From contig JBFLYZ010000054.1 in the NCBI GenBank assembly GCA_040756415.1, forward strand, positions 1 to 25,663: DNA of 25,663 nucleotides. Direction: 5' to 3'. Position 1 is the first letter of the stretch. Each line of letters begins with the position of its first letter. Below the pieces are notes generated by a model. The model had not been told where the DNA came from. It did no database searches and saw nothing but the letters and a program-made list of their open reading frames with translations. Source of the stretch: JBFLYZ01 sp040756415 (lineage in GTDB: Bacteria; Bacteroidota; Bacteroidia; JADZBD01). The position numbers were made by a program, and so were the translations under genes. Shown one piece after another: positions 8,331 to 17,231 of the stretch.

Positions 8331-9421
8331 TTTACCAGTTTCAGTACTTCGTCCGCGATCCGGCCCGCTGAATCGCGTACGGCCAGCTTTGAAATATTCA
8401 TTCTCAGCCGCTCGAGGGTTATTGCATCGTTCACCAGGTCGACCGCGCGCTTTCCCAGCTTTTCAACGGCCTCCCCGTCTTTAACAAGCCAGGCGGCCTC
8501 CTTATCGGCCAGCGCCATGGCGTTTTTCGTCTGGTGGTCTTCCGCCACGTTGGGCGAAGGCACCAGGATGGCCGCCTTACCGGTAAGGCAAAGCTCCGAT
8601 ACGGAAATGGCGCCAGCCCTCGATATCACCAGGTCGGCTGCCGCATAGGCCAGGTCCATCCGCGAAATAAAATCGAACACTTTTACGCTGCCGCTTTCCA
8701 TCGTCTTTGCTTTTCCATAATAGCTCTTGCCGGTCTGCCATATGAGCTGTATGCCCTGTTCCGAAAATAACCTGAGCGATGCCGCGATACTCTCATTGAT
8801 GGTACGCGCGCCCAGGCTGCCGCCAATGATCAGGATGGTTTTTTTTGATCCCTCCAGTCCGAAATGCGCCAAGGCCGGCTCGTGCTTTCCATCCAGCATC
8901 ACTACCTCCTGCCTCACCGGGTTTCCTGTAAGCACGAGCTTGGCGGCAGGAAAATATTTTTCCATGCCCTGGTAGGCCACGCAAATGCGGTCCACCTTGC
9001 CCGCAAGCAGCTTATTGGTAATGCCCGGAAAGGAGTTCTGCTCCTGGATGAGCGTGGGAATACCCCGGCTGGCCGCAACACGGAGCATGGGACCGCTGGC
9101 ATAACCCCCGGTGCCGATCACTACATCGGGCCTGAACCTTTTCAGTATGCGTTTTGCCTTCATCAAACTGGATATCACTTTTAACGGAAAAGCCAGGTTC
9201 TTCAGCGTCAGCCTGCGCTGCAAGCCGCTGATCCAAAGGCCCTCTATCCTGTAGCCTGCAGCCGGCACCTTTTCCATTTCCATGCGCCCCTCGGCCCCCA
9301 CGAACAGGAAATCAATTTCCTTAACTTTTTCTTTCAGCGCGTTGGCAATGGCGATGGCCGGGAAAATATGTCCTCCCGTTCCGCCCCCGCTGATGATCAC
9401 CTTAAGCTGCGGCAAAAACAC
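8327..9421 (-). CDS. murG: UDP-GlcNAc--lipid I transferase MurG
   Basis: MurG (GT28) transfers GlcNAc to lipid I on the inner face of the membrane, giving lipid II. The product is 364 aa. The N-terminal glycine loop SGGGTGGHIFPAIAIA (about 11-26) is the acceptor and membrane-side motif. VIGTGGYASGPM and QEQNSFPGITNKLLA are standard MurG segments. The C-terminal nucleotide-sugar domain has IIGGSLGARTINE, SRAGAISVSEL and LVPSPNVAEDHQTKNA. The annotated start is GTG at 9421, overlapping ftsW by 20 nt. A TTG at 9415 is a possible alternative, and no ATG is close. The gene is coupled to murC by a 4-nt overlap. Confidence 0.97.
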   Translation of the reverse strand: MFLPQLKVIISGGGTGGHIFPAIAIANALKEKVKEIDFLFVGAEGRMEMEKVPAAGYRIEGLWISGLQRRLTLKNLAFPLKVISSLMKAKRILKRFRPDVVIGTGGYASGPMLRVAASRGIPTLIQEQNSFPGITNKLLAGKVDRICVAYQGMEKYFPAAKLVLTGNPVRQEVVMLDGKHEPALAHFGLEGSKKTILIIGGSLGARTINESIAASLRLFSEQGIQLIWQTGKSYYGKAKTMESGSVKVFDFISRMDLAYAAADLVISRAGAISVSELCLTGKAAILVPSPNVAEDHQTKNAMALADKEAAWLVKDGEAVEKLGKRAVDLVNDAITLERLRMNISKLAVRDSAGRIADEVLKLVK

Positions 9422-10574
9422 CTCCTTTTTCCCCTTCTTCCCCGGCCGGGGCGTCTTTGCCTACGTGCCTGCTTACGCTTAGTATGATGCCGATGGTGAT
9501 ACTCGTGAACCAGATGGACGTTCCGCCCATGGATATGAACGGCAGCGGCTGGCCCGTGACCGGGAACAGGTTGACCGCAACGCCCATGTTCACCATAGCC
9601 TGAAAGACCAGGCTGAAACACAAACCGAAGACCATGAGCGTGCCGAAAACCTTTTCGCTGTTCTGCGCTATGCGTATGCCGCGGAAGAAGAGAATGAGGT
9701 ACAGCAGGACGATGAGACCCCCGGCCGCAAGGCCGTATTCCTCGATCAGGATAGCGAAAACAAAATCGGATGAGGCCTGCGGTAAAAATCCGCGCTGCGT
9801 GCTGCCGCCAGGGCCTTTACCTATTATTCCGCTGGTGCCGATGGCGATCTTGGCCTGCTCGGCCTGGTAGTTCTCTTCCGCGCTGCCTGACGCAAAGCTT
9901 TCTATCCTGCTTTTCCAGGTTTGCCCGCGCGGAACGGCATCGGGGAACTTGGCAATGAGAAGGGCCAGCAGGCCGATGAACACGATACCTCCTCCCAATA
10001 TGGACAAGAGGTATTTCATGGGCACTTTCCCGATGAACATGAGCAGGAAACACACGAAAAACAAAAGCGCTGCCGTGGAGAAATTGGCCGGAAAGATCAG
10101 CCCGCAGATGATGCCTATGGGCAGCAGCAGGTAGATGAACACCGTCTTAAACTCATTGAACTCGCCCTGCTTTACCGCCAGTATCCTGGCCACGTAAATG
10201 ATCAGCGCCAGCTTGGCGAAATCGGAGGTCTGGAAGGTAAGCCCGGTGCCGGGTATCTCCAGCCAGCGGGGCGCCTCGCCAGCGCTCACCCCTCTCAGCA
10301 GGGTGTACAGCAGCAGCGGAGCGGCCGCCCACACACCGATCTGCGAAAGTCTTGAAAAATAGGTGTAGCGTACTTTATGCGTCAGGTACATGAGCACGAA
10401 CCCGAAACCGATGATGAGCGTATGCTTCACCAGGTAATAGGCGGTATTGCCACCCCGGTAGCGGAAAGCGATCTGGGCCACCGAGCTGTACACCACCGCT
10501 ATGGAAAACAGCGACAGCATCAGCACAATGATCCATATCACCTTATCGCCCTGTATCTTTTTTATCGGGTTCAT
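9402..10574 (-). CDS. ftsW: Septal peptidoglycan polymerase FtsW (SEDS family)
   Basis: FtsW is the multi-spanning SEDS glycosyltransferase that polymerises lipid II at the septum with its partner class B PBP (here FtsI). The product is 390 aa with about ten membrane helices. SEDS landmarks are PRWLEIPGTGLTFQTSDFAKLALIIYV after the first helices, and VTGQPLPFISMGGTS near the C-terminus. The long periplasmic loop contains RGQTWKSRIESFASG and GPGGSTQRGFLPQASSDFVFAILIEEYGL, typical of FtsW and RodA. Its place beside murG and in the ftsI operon favours FtsW over RodA. The ATGA start overlaps the stop of the MurD-like domain gene by 4 nt. Confidence 0.96.
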   Translation of the reverse strand: MNPIKKIQGDKVIWIIVLMLSLFSIAVVYSSVAQIAFRYRGGNTAYYLVKHTLIIGFGFVLMYLTHKVRYTYFSRLSQIGVWAAAPLLLYTLLRGVSAGEAPRWLEIPGTGLTFQTSDFAKLALIIYVARILAVKQGEFNEFKTVFIYLLLPIGIICGLIFPANFSTAALLFFVCFLLMFIGKVPMKYLLSILGGGIVFIGLLALLIAKFPDAVPRGQTWKSRIESFASGSAEENYQAEQAKIAIGTSGIIGKGPGGSTQRGFLPQASSDFVFAILIEEYGLAAGGLIVLLYLILFFRGIRIAQNSEKVFGTLMVFGLCFSLVFQAMVNMGVAVNLFPVTGQPLPFISMGGTSIWFTSITIGIILSVSRHVGKDAPAGEEGEKGGVFAAA

Positions 10575-11059
10575 TTGGCCTGCAGCAACGCGTTCACCGC
10601 CCGTTTAAAGTCATTACCCCTGTTCTTATAATTGTCAAAAGGATGATAGCTGGGACAGGCAGGTGAGAACAGCACAAGATCGCCCGCGCGCGCCACATTC
10701 ATCGCCAGCCCGACCGACTCCTGCACGGTGGCCGCATGGGCGATCTCCCTGCCGGTCTTCAAAAATGCCTTCATCAGCCGGTTGCTGTCGGAACTCAGGC
10801 TGATGATGTACTTCACCTTCCTCGTCACCAGTTCTTCCAGCGCGGCATAATCGTTCTTTGAATCGATACCCCCGATGATCAGTATAACGTTTCCATCGAC
10901 CGAATTAAGCGTGTTCCAGGTCTTTTCCACGTTGATGGAAATGGAGTCGTTGATATAAACCACGTCACGAATGAGCGCAACAAACTCCATCGCGTGCTCG
11001 CTCAGTAGATTCTTACGCGACAGCGCTTCCTGCTGCTTATGCTTACTCTTATTGCTCAT
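10571..11059 (-). CDS. Stand-alone MurD C-terminal-domain paralogue, probably non-catalytic
   Basis: The product is 162 aa and aligns without gaps from EHAMEFV (21-27) to its end with the C-terminal domain of the MurD encoded just upstream. I count about 40-45% identity by hand. It has no Mur-ligase UDP-binding domain and no ATP loop. The D-Glu/ATP motif DSKATN of MurD reads DSISIN (38-43), losing the Lys and Thr equivalent to E. coli Lys319 and Thr321. The Lys equivalent to E. coli Lys348 is Ser67. The ACxS serine (Ser137) and the NYxxRG motif remain. The ATG is chosen because it overlaps the murD stop as TAATG; a longer frame would run back into murD. It overlaps ftsW by 4 nt, so it is translated inside the coupled array. 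The frame is intact, which argues against simple decay. A regulatory or scaffold role toward MurD or FtsW is inference only. Confidence 0.85.
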   Translation of the reverse strand: MSNKSKHKQQEALSRKNLLSEHAMEFVALIRDVVYINDSISINVEKTWNTLNSVDGNVILIIGGIDSKNDYAALEELVTRKVKYIISLSSDSNRLMKAFLKTGREIAHAATVQESVGLAMNVARAGDLVLFSPACPSYHPFDNYKNRGNDFKRAVNALLQAK

Positions 11060-12393
11060 TACAGCGACCTTACCGCTTTTTTGAATTGTATGCCCCTGTC
11101 TTCGTAATTCTCGAACAGATCGAAGCTGGCGCAACAGGGCGAAAGAAGAACGATATCGCCTTTGCGGCCCAGCTTATACGAGGCTTTTACCGCCTCGGAG
11201 GCCGAGCTGGTCTCAACGATCGTATCGACCACCCCCTTGAAGGCCTTGATGATCTTTTTATTGTCTACGCCCAGGCATACGATGGCCTTGACCTTGCTCT
11301 TCACGAGGTCTTTCAGCGCTGAATAATCGTTGCCTTTGTCCACCCCGCCCACGATCCAGATCACGGGACTGGTCATGCTCTCGAGCGCGTACCAGGTGGA
11401 ATTTACGTTAGTGGCCTTGGAGTCGTTGATAAATTCGATGCCATGCACGCGGGCAACGAACTCGAGGCGGTGTTCGACATTTTCGAAATCAGAAAGCGAC
11501 TCTTTGATGATCTCTTTCTTGATCTCCACCACCCGGGCTGCGATCCCTGCGGCCATAGAATTGTACTGATTGTGTTTTCCCTGTAGAGCGAGGTCTTCTA
11601 AAAACATAGTTAGCGGTTTATGGTTTATATTTATGGTTAACTGATTCCCTTTTACAAAAGCTCCTTTTCCTATTTTCTTTTTGATGGAAAAAGGATAAAG
11701 CATCGCCTTCGGCTTCCTTCTTTTCAGCGCTTTCACCGTCAGCTCGTCATCCGCACAATAGATGAAGGCGTCTGCCCTGGTCTGGTTCTGCGTGATCCTG
11801 AACTTCGAGTTCACGTAGTTCGACACCTTGTAATCGTACCGGTCCAGGTGGTCGGGCGTGATGTTGGTGAGTATCGCTACGTTGATCCTCGTCCTGAACA
11901 TCTCATCGAGCTGAAAACTGCTCAGCTCGAGCACGTAGTAATCGCGCTTCTTCTCCGCCACCTGCAGGGCGAAGCTCTTTCCCACGTTACCGGCCAGTCC
12001 CACGTTCAGCCCCGCCTTTTTGAAAATGTGGTAGGTCAGCATGGTGGTGGTGGTCTTCCCGTTGGTGCCCGTGATCCCGACCAGCTTCGCATCCGTATAC
12101 CGCGCTGCAAACTCGATCTCCGATATGACCGGCACCCTTTTCCGCCTGAGCTTCCTTACCATCTCGCTTTTCTCCGGAATGCCCGGGCTCTTTACCACCT
12201 CATCCGCGTTAAGGATCAGCGCCTCGGTATGCTTTCCCTCCTCGAACCGTATCCTGTGCTTTAAAAGAACTTTCCTGTATTTACTCTTAATGGTCCCCTT
12301 ATCGGAAACAAAAACTTCAAACCCTTTTTTCCGGGCCAGCACCGCTGCCCCTACCCCGCTCTCTGCCGCTCCCAGAACCACCAGCCTCTTCAT
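11059..12393 (-). CDS. murD: UDP-MurNAc-L-Ala--D-glutamate ligase MurD
   Basis: MurD adds D-glutamate to UDP-MurNAc-L-Ala in the cytoplasm. I take the ATG at 12393, which overlaps the mraY stop as TGATG, giving 444 aa; a GTG one codon upstream is possible. Domain 1 starts KRLVVLGAAESGVGAAVLA. The ATP loop TGTNGKTTT is at 108-116. The central domain has VLELSSFQLD and LTNITPDHLDRYD. The C-terminal domain is complete, with DSKATN (324-329), Lys353 after GGVD, and CCAS with Ser423, so this is the catalytic copy. The protein is unusually Lys/Arg-rich (SKYRKVLLKHRIR, VRKLRRKRVPV, KALKRRKPKAM). An AT-rich patch lies at about 11595-11700, in the part encoding residues about 235-265. A second C-terminal domain follows immediately as a separate gene. 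Confidence 0.96.
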   Translation of the reverse strand: MKRLVVLGAAESGVGAAVLARKKGFEVFVSDKGTIKSKYRKVLLKHRIRFEEGKHTEALILNADEVVKSPGIPEKSEMVRKLRRKRVPVISEIEFAARYTDAKLVGITGTNGKTTTTMLTYHIFKKAGLNVGLAGNVGKSFALQVAEKKRDYYVLELSSFQLDEMFRTRINVAILTNITPDHLDRYDYKVSNYVNSKFRITQNQTRADAFIYCADDELTVKALKRRKPKAMLYPFSIKKKIGKGAFVKGNQLTININHKPLTMFLEDLALQGKHNQYNSMAAGIAARVVEIKKEIIKESLSDFENVEHRLEFVARVHGIEFINDSKATNVNSTWYALESMTSPVIWIVGGVDKGNDYSALKDLVKSKVKAIVCLGVDNKKIIKAFKGVVDTIVETSSASEAVKASYKLGRKGDIVLLSPCCASFDLFENYEDRGIQFKKAVRSL

Positions 12394-13643
12394 CACCTCA
12401 GTTTAAGCGTTACTACCGTGAGCACGGCCAGCATGATGCCGATGATCCAGAAGCGCGAAACGATCTTCGCTTCATGCAGCCCCTTTTTCTGGTAATGGTG
12501 ATGCAGGGGCGACATGAGGAATATCCTCCTGCCCTCACCGAATTTCTTTTTCGTGTATTTGAAATAGCTCACCTGCATCATCACCGAAAGGTTCTCGATC
12601 AGGAAAATGCCGCAGAGAATGGGAATGAGCAGTTCTTTGCGCAGCACGATGGCAAATACAGCGATGATGCCGCCCAGGGCCAGGCTGCCGGTATCGCCCA
12701 TGAACACCTGCGCAGGGTAGGAATTATACCAGAGGAAGCCCACGCAGGCCCCCACAAAAGCCGCGATGAAGATCACCAGCTCGCCCGAGAGCGGGATGTA
12801 CATGATGTTGAGGTAATCGGCAAAGAAGAGGTTGCCGGAAACGTAAGCGAAAATGCCCAGCGTGGCGCCAATGATGGCCGAAGTGCCCGTAGCCAGCCCG
12901 TCAATCCCATCGGTGATGTTGGCTCCGTTGGAAACGGCCGTTACGATGATGATCACCGCAAGGATGTAAATGACCCAGGTGTATTTGCGCATACCCTCAC
13001 CGAGAAGCGCCATGACGGAAGAATAGTTGAACTCATTGTCCTTGACAAAGGGAATGGTGGTGTTCGGCATTTTTTTGTCGTACATGTAATGGGTATTGCC
13101 ATCGGCATCCACCAGTTGGGTCACCTTGCCGGGGTCTACCTGCTGCACCAGCTCTGCGGGGATCTCTACTTTTGTTTTGATATCCGGGTGAAAATAGACC
13201 GTGATGCCCACGATCAGGCCCAGGCCCACCTGCCCAAGAACCTTGAACTTGCCTGCCAGCCCCTTCTTATCTTTCTTGAATACCTTGATGTAATCGTCCA
13301 GGAAACCGATGAAACCCAGCCAGATCGTGGAAACGATCATCAGGATGATGTAGATGTTGTCCAGTTTCGCGAACAGCAACGTGGGTAGAAGGATGGCTGC
13401 AATGATGATCAGCCCGCCCATGGTCGGTGTGCCTTGCTTCTGTTTTTCCCCATCGAGACCCAGGTCCCTGATCGTTTCTCCCACCTGCTTTCTGTGCAGC
13501 AGGCTGATGATCCTCTTGCCGAAGACCATGGAGATGAGCAGGGAGACGAGAATGGCCATGGCCGCCCGGAAGGAGATGTACTGGAACACGCCCGCCCCGG
13601 GAAAATCCAGCTCATTGAGGTAATCGAAGAGGTAATAGAGCAT
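12393..13643 (-). CDS. mraY: Phospho-MurNAc-pentapeptide translocase MraY
   Basis: MraY moves phospho-MurNAc-pentapeptide from UDP to undecaprenyl phosphate, making lipid I in the inner membrane. The product is 416 aa, against about 360 in E. coli. About ten membrane helices are visible. Catalytic landmarks are the DD pair in FLDDYIKVFKK (Asp116-Asp117), NGANITDGIDGLA (239-251) and SPLHHHYQKKG with the His triad at 381-383. The extra length is a hydrophilic insertion at about 152-215 (from DIKTKVEIPAELV to EFNYSSVMALLG) between two helices, as in other Bacteroidota MraY. The ATG overlaps the murE stop as TAATG, and murD follows with a 1-nt overlap. Confidence 0.97.
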   Translation of the reverse strand: MLYYLFDYLNELDFPGAGVFQYISFRAAMAILVSLLISMVFGKRIISLLHRKQVGETIRDLGLDGEKQKQGTPTMGGLIIIAAILLPTLLFAKLDNIYIILMIVSTIWLGFIGFLDDYIKVFKKDKKGLAGKFKVLGQVGLGLIVGITVYFHPDIKTKVEIPAELVQQVDPGKVTQLVDADGNTHYMYDKKMPNTTIPFVKDNEFNYSSVMALLGEGMRKYTWVIYILAVIIIVTAVSNGANITDGIDGLATGTSAIIGATLGIFAYVSGNLFFADYLNIMYIPLSGELVIFIAAFVGACVGFLWYNSYPAQVFMGDTGSLALGGIIAVFAIVLRKELLIPILCGIFLIENLSVMMQVSYFKYTKKKFGEGRRIFLMSPLHHHYQKKGLHEAKIVSRFWIIGIMLAVLTVVTLKLR

Positions 13644-15106
13644 TATTTATCGAACAGTTTCAGTGTTGCTTTCAAAATTTCCATATCGTCAAACGGGTGT
13701 TTAACACCCCTGATCTCCTGGTATGTTTCGTGACCCTTGCCTGCGAGCAGGATGATATCGCCTGCCCGGGCGATTGAGCAAGCCGTTTTAATGGCCTCTT
13801 TCCGGTCAGTGATCGCCAGCACTTTCTTGGCATGTTGCTTCTCCACGCCTTTCTCCATATCGCGGATGATCTGCTCGGGCTCCTCTGAGCGGGGATTATC
13901 GGAGGTGATGATCACCTGGTCGCTGTGATCGCAGGCTATCCTTGCCATCAGCGGCCGCTTTTTCGCGTCACGGTCGCCACCGCACCCGATCAGCGTAATG
14001 ACCTTCTCATTTCCCGTGCGTATGTCATGTATGGTCCTGAGCACGTTCAGCAGCGCGTCAGGCGTGTGGGCATAATCCACGATGCCGGTTATGCCGCTGT
14101 CGGTACGGATGTACTGAAACCTGCCCTCTACGGGGTTCATCATGCTCAGCGTAGTGAGGATATTCATCTTATCCTCCCTGAGCAACATGGCGGTGGCGTA
14201 AACGCCCAGGACGTTATACGCATTGAAACTGCCGATCAGCCTGGTCCACAGCTCCGAGCCATCGATATGCAGTTGCATGCCGGAGAACTGGTTCTCGATG
14301 ATCCTGCATTTGAAATCCGCAGGCGACTTCAGCGCGAACGTTTTTTTCAGCGCACGCGTGTTCTGCAGCATAAGTTCCCCGTTCGGATCGTCCTTGTTCA
14401 CCAGCGCGAACGCCTCGGCACTCAACTGATCGAACAGGCCTTTCTTCGCTTTGATGTATTCCTCGAAAGTTTTGTGGTAATCGAGATGGTCGTGCGTGAT
14501 GTTGGTGAACACCGCTCCCGTAAAGCGGATGCCGGCTATCCTGTTCTGGACCACGGCATGCGAGCTCACTTCCATGAAGCAATGCGTGCAGCCCTTCTCC
14601 ACCATCTGCGCAAGCAGCCGGTTCAGCGCCACCGCATCGGGTGTGGTATGGGTCGAGGGAATAACCGTATTGCCGATCTGGTTCTTTACCGTGGAAAGCA
14701 GGCCCGTGTTATAACCCAGCGAGCGGAACAGGTTGAACAGGAGGGTGACCGTGGTGGTCTTTCCGTTCGTACCTGTTACGCCCACCAGCTTGATCTTGCC
14801 CGAAGGGTTGTCGTAAAAATTGGAGGCGATAATGCCCAGCGCGAACGAGGCGTCTTTCACCCTCACATACGTGATCCTGTCGAGCCTTGTTTCCGGCACA
14901 TCCTCGCACACAATGGCTATGGCGCCCGCATCAATAGCCGACTGGATATACTGGTGACCATCCGCCTGCGTTCCCCTGACCGCAACAAAGAGCGCATCCT
15001 TTTCCACGCGCCTCGAATCGCACGTGATGGAAGTGATGGCCACGTTGGTCGTTCCCGCCACATCGAGGAGGTTAGCCTTATAGAGTATGTCCTTCAGCAG
15101 CTTCAT
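13643..15106 (-). CDS. murE: UDP-MurNAc-L-Ala-D-Glu--meso-diaminopimelate ligase MurE
   Basis: MurE adds the third residue of the peptidoglycan stem. The product is 487 aa. Domain 1 has TCDSRRVEKDALFVAVRG (28-45). The ATP loop TGTNGKTTT is at 111-119. STHTTPDA and MEVSSHAVVQNR bind substrate, and Lys221 in the AKKGLF context is the probable carbamylated lysine. The C-terminal domain has the motif DNPR (403-406) in TSDNPRSEEP, which marks meso-diaminopimelate as the amino acid, unlike the lysine-type enzymes. GKGHETYQE near the end is also typical. It overlaps ftsI by 4 nt and mraY by 1 nt. Confidence 0.97.
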   Translation of the reverse strand: MKLLKDILYKANLLDVAGTTNVAITSITCDSRRVEKDALFVAVRGTQADGHQYIQSAIDAGAIAIVCEDVPETRLDRITYVRVKDASFALGIIASNFYDNPSGKIKLVGVTGTNGKTTTVTLLFNLFRSLGYNTGLLSTVKNQIGNTVIPSTHTTPDAVALNRLLAQMVEKGCTHCFMEVSSHAVVQNRIAGIRFTGAVFTNITHDHLDYHKTFEEYIKAKKGLFDQLSAEAFALVNKDDPNGELMLQNTRALKKTFALKSPADFKCRIIENQFSGMQLHIDGSELWTRLIGSFNAYNVLGVYATAMLLREDKMNILTTLSMMNPVEGRFQYIRTDSGITGIVDYAHTPDALLNVLRTIHDIRTGNEKVITLIGCGGDRDAKKRPLMARIACDHSDQVIITSDNPRSEEPEQIIRDMEKGVEKQHAKKVLAITDRKEAIKTACSIARAGDIILLAGKGHETYQEIRGVKHPFDDMEILKATLKLFDK

Positions 15107-17229
15107 GACAATACCAGCATGATATGGGCGCCTTTGTTAAACCGGGTTCCGGGGTCGAGCGATTGCTCCTTCACGGCACCGCTCCCGAGCACGGTCACGT
15201 TCAGACCCGCGTTCTCCAGCAGGTACAGGGCATCCTTCAGGTTCATCCCCCGGAGGTCAGGAACCACTTTTGATTTCAGCAGGTCCTGCACTTTGTTCTC
15301 CGTGAAAGACAATATGGAATCGCGTATCACCGGCTTCAGCCACTTGTGCTCGGTAAAGACCGAGTTACATTTGATCGCCAGCTCGCTGTAAATGGTTTTG
15401 ATATCGTGCCGGAAACCTGCTTTGGTGCGCGGGGCCGTGGCGATCAGTTGATGCATGGTAGCGTTCAGCTCCTCGTGTATATCGAGCGTAGTGGAGTATA
15501 CCTTGTAAGCAACCTCCTTGAAAATGGGACCGGCTACCAGGGCTCCATAGTATTCACCGCTGGATGGCGCGCTTACCATGACCATGCAGGTATACTTGGG
15601 CTTATCGGCAGGGAAATACCCTACAAAGGATGCCTGGTAGGTATGGTTGCCGTCCGATCCGTAAGTGCCGCCCTTGGCGATCTGCGCTGTGCCTGTTTTT
15701 CCAGCGATCTGGAAAATGGCAGAACCCAGGCTCTTGGCTGTGCCGTTCTGCACCACGGCCCTGAGCAGCTCCTGGGCCTTTTGTATGGTTTGCCTGGAGC
15801 AGATAGGGGTTGTGCTGAGCTGCTCCGGGGCGAATTTCTTAACCGTCTGCCCCCTCCTTCTCATCTCCCTGACGAAAACGGGTTTCATCGGTATGCCGTT
15901 ATTGGCAACGGTATTGTAGAACGTGAGCATCTGTAAAGGGGTCAGCAGCGATTCATACCCTATGGAAATGAAAGGAAGGGATACGCCCGACCAGTCCTTG
16001 TCCTTGGTGCTTTTGATCCGGGGCTTTGTCTCGCCCGGTATGCTGATGCCGAGCGGCATGTTGATGCCCATTTTGCAAATGCGGTCAATGAACTTCTGCG
16101 GATCCTTTGAGTAGTACTTGGTGATCAGTTTCGATACGCCCACGTTGGAAGATTCCTCGAACACCTCTTTCACGTTCATCTTGTTCTTTTTGGGCTTATG
16201 GCTGTCGGGCATCTTGATCCCGTAGTAGCTGGTCACGCCACCCTCCACATCCACCACCTCATCCAGGTTCAGGTAACCGTCCTCTATGGCGGCCATCAGC
16301 GACACCAGCTTGAATGTGGAGCCCGGCTCCGTAGCGGCACCAATAGCCCAGTTATAGCTTTCCAGGTAAGTATTCGAATCTTTGCGCGTGAGGTTGGCGA
16401 TGGCGCGTATCTCGCCCGTAGCCACCTCCATCAGGATCACGCAGCCATGATCGGCCTTGTGCTCGATCAGCTTTTCCATCAGCGCGTTCTCCGCCACATC
16501 CTGTATATGGATATCGATCGTAGAGATAAGGTCCAACCCATCCTGCGGCTCCACTTCATTCTCATCGTTCACGGGCATTTCCACTCCCCCCGTGATCTTG
16601 CGCATAAGGCGTTTCCCGCCAATACCTTTCAGGTCGTGGTTGTAGGCCCCTTCCAGCCCCAGGCTGGTCTTCGAGTTCTCGTTGACATATCCGATGGTAC
16701 GTGCCGCCAGGAAACGGAAGGGCAGCTCGCGCTTGCTCTTCTGCGTAACGATAAACCCGCCTTTAAATCTTCCCTTGCGCAGGAGCGGGAATTTTTTCAC
16801 GGCCTGCAGCTCCTCGTGCGATATCTCCTTCTGCAGCACCAGGTAACGCAGCGTATCCCTCCTGGCCCGCTCCAGCTCCCGCTTGTACTCGCTTTTGCTG
16901 CGATCACCGAACAGGGCAGACAGCGCATAGGCCAGCGAATCCACGCCCTCGCTGAACACTTTATCGGTAAGGCCGTCAGCATTGGGATCGATAGCGATCT
17001 GGTAATAGGGAAGCGAAGTGGCCAGCAGGCTGCCGTTCACATCGAAGATGTTGCCCCGTACCGCTTCGATATCCTTATACTCGTAGGTGAATTGATCGGC
17101 TACACTTTCCCAATGATCGCTTTCGAACACCCCTATCTTCACGATACGGCCGATGATGAAAGCCGCAAACAGGCAGATAAGCAGGTAAACGATGTATATT
17201 CTCCAGAGTATGCCTTTCTTTTCTTCCAC
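15103..17229 (-). CDS. ftsI: Septal transpeptidase FtsI (class B PBP) with a C-terminal PASTA domain
   Basis: FtsI cross-links septal peptidoglycan in the periplasm as partner of FtsW. The product is 708 aa. The membrane anchor is at about 9-30. The dimerisation/pedestal region has AVRGNIFDVNGSLLATSLPYY (56-76). The transpeptidase motifs are STFK (304-307, catalytic Ser304), SSN (360-362) and KTG (511-513). A single PASTA domain occupies about 645-708 (VPDLRGMNLKDALYLLENAG), as in SpoVD-like PBPs and most Bacteroidota FtsI. An insertion of about 90 residues rich in basic and helical segments (about 565-640) links it to the catalytic domain. The start is GTG at 17229, 2 nt after the ftsL stop. 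The gene overlaps murE by 4 nt. Confidence 0.97.
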   Translation of the reverse strand: MEEKKGILWRIYIVYLLICLFAAFIIGRIVKIGVFESDHWESVADQFTYEYKDIEAVRGNIFDVNGSLLATSLPYYQIAIDPNADGLTDKVFSEGVDSLAYALSALFGDRSKSEYKRELERARRDTLRYLVLQKEISHEELQAVKKFPLLRKGRFKGGFIVTQKSKRELPFRFLAARTIGYVNENSKTSLGLEGAYNHDLKGIGGKRLMRKITGGVEMPVNDENEVEPQDGLDLISTIDIHIQDVAENALMEKLIEHKADHGCVILMEVATGEIRAIANLTRKDSNTYLESYNWAIGAATEPGSTFKLVSLMAAIEDGYLNLDEVVDVEGGVTSYYGIKMPDSHKPKKNKMNVKEVFEESSNVGVSKLITKYYSKDPQKFIDRICKMGINMPLGISIPGETKPRIKSTKDKDWSGVSLPFISIGYESLLTPLQMLTFYNTVANNGIPMKPVFVREMRRRGQTVKKFAPEQLSTTPICSRQTIQKAQELLRAVVQNGTAKSLGSAIFQIAGKTGTAQIAKGGTYGSDGNHTYQASFVGYFPADKPKYTCMVMVSAPSSGEYYGALVAGPIFKEVAYKVYSTTLDIHEELNATMHQLIATAPRTKAGFRHDIKTIYSELAIKCNSVFTEHKWLKPVIRDSILSFTENKVQDLLKSKVVPDLRGMNLKDALYLLENAGLNVTVLGSGAVKEQSLDPGTRFNKGAHIMLVLS

Positions 17230-17231
17230 GC

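Noticed and set aside
10571..12393. Reading murD plus the following domain as one frameshifted murD
   Set aside because: The upstream murD already has a complete C-terminal domain with all catalytic motifs, and the second domain repeats it from the hinge. This is a duplication, not a split gene.
13925..15391. A 488-codon open frame on the + strand opposite murE and the end of ftsI
   Set aside because: The product is rich in His, Arg and Gln with no domain pattern and lies opposite a fully conserved murE. It is a shadow of GC-biased third positions. The same applies to long + frames opposite ftsZ (2820-3879), ftsA (4947-6140) and ftsI (16198-17436).
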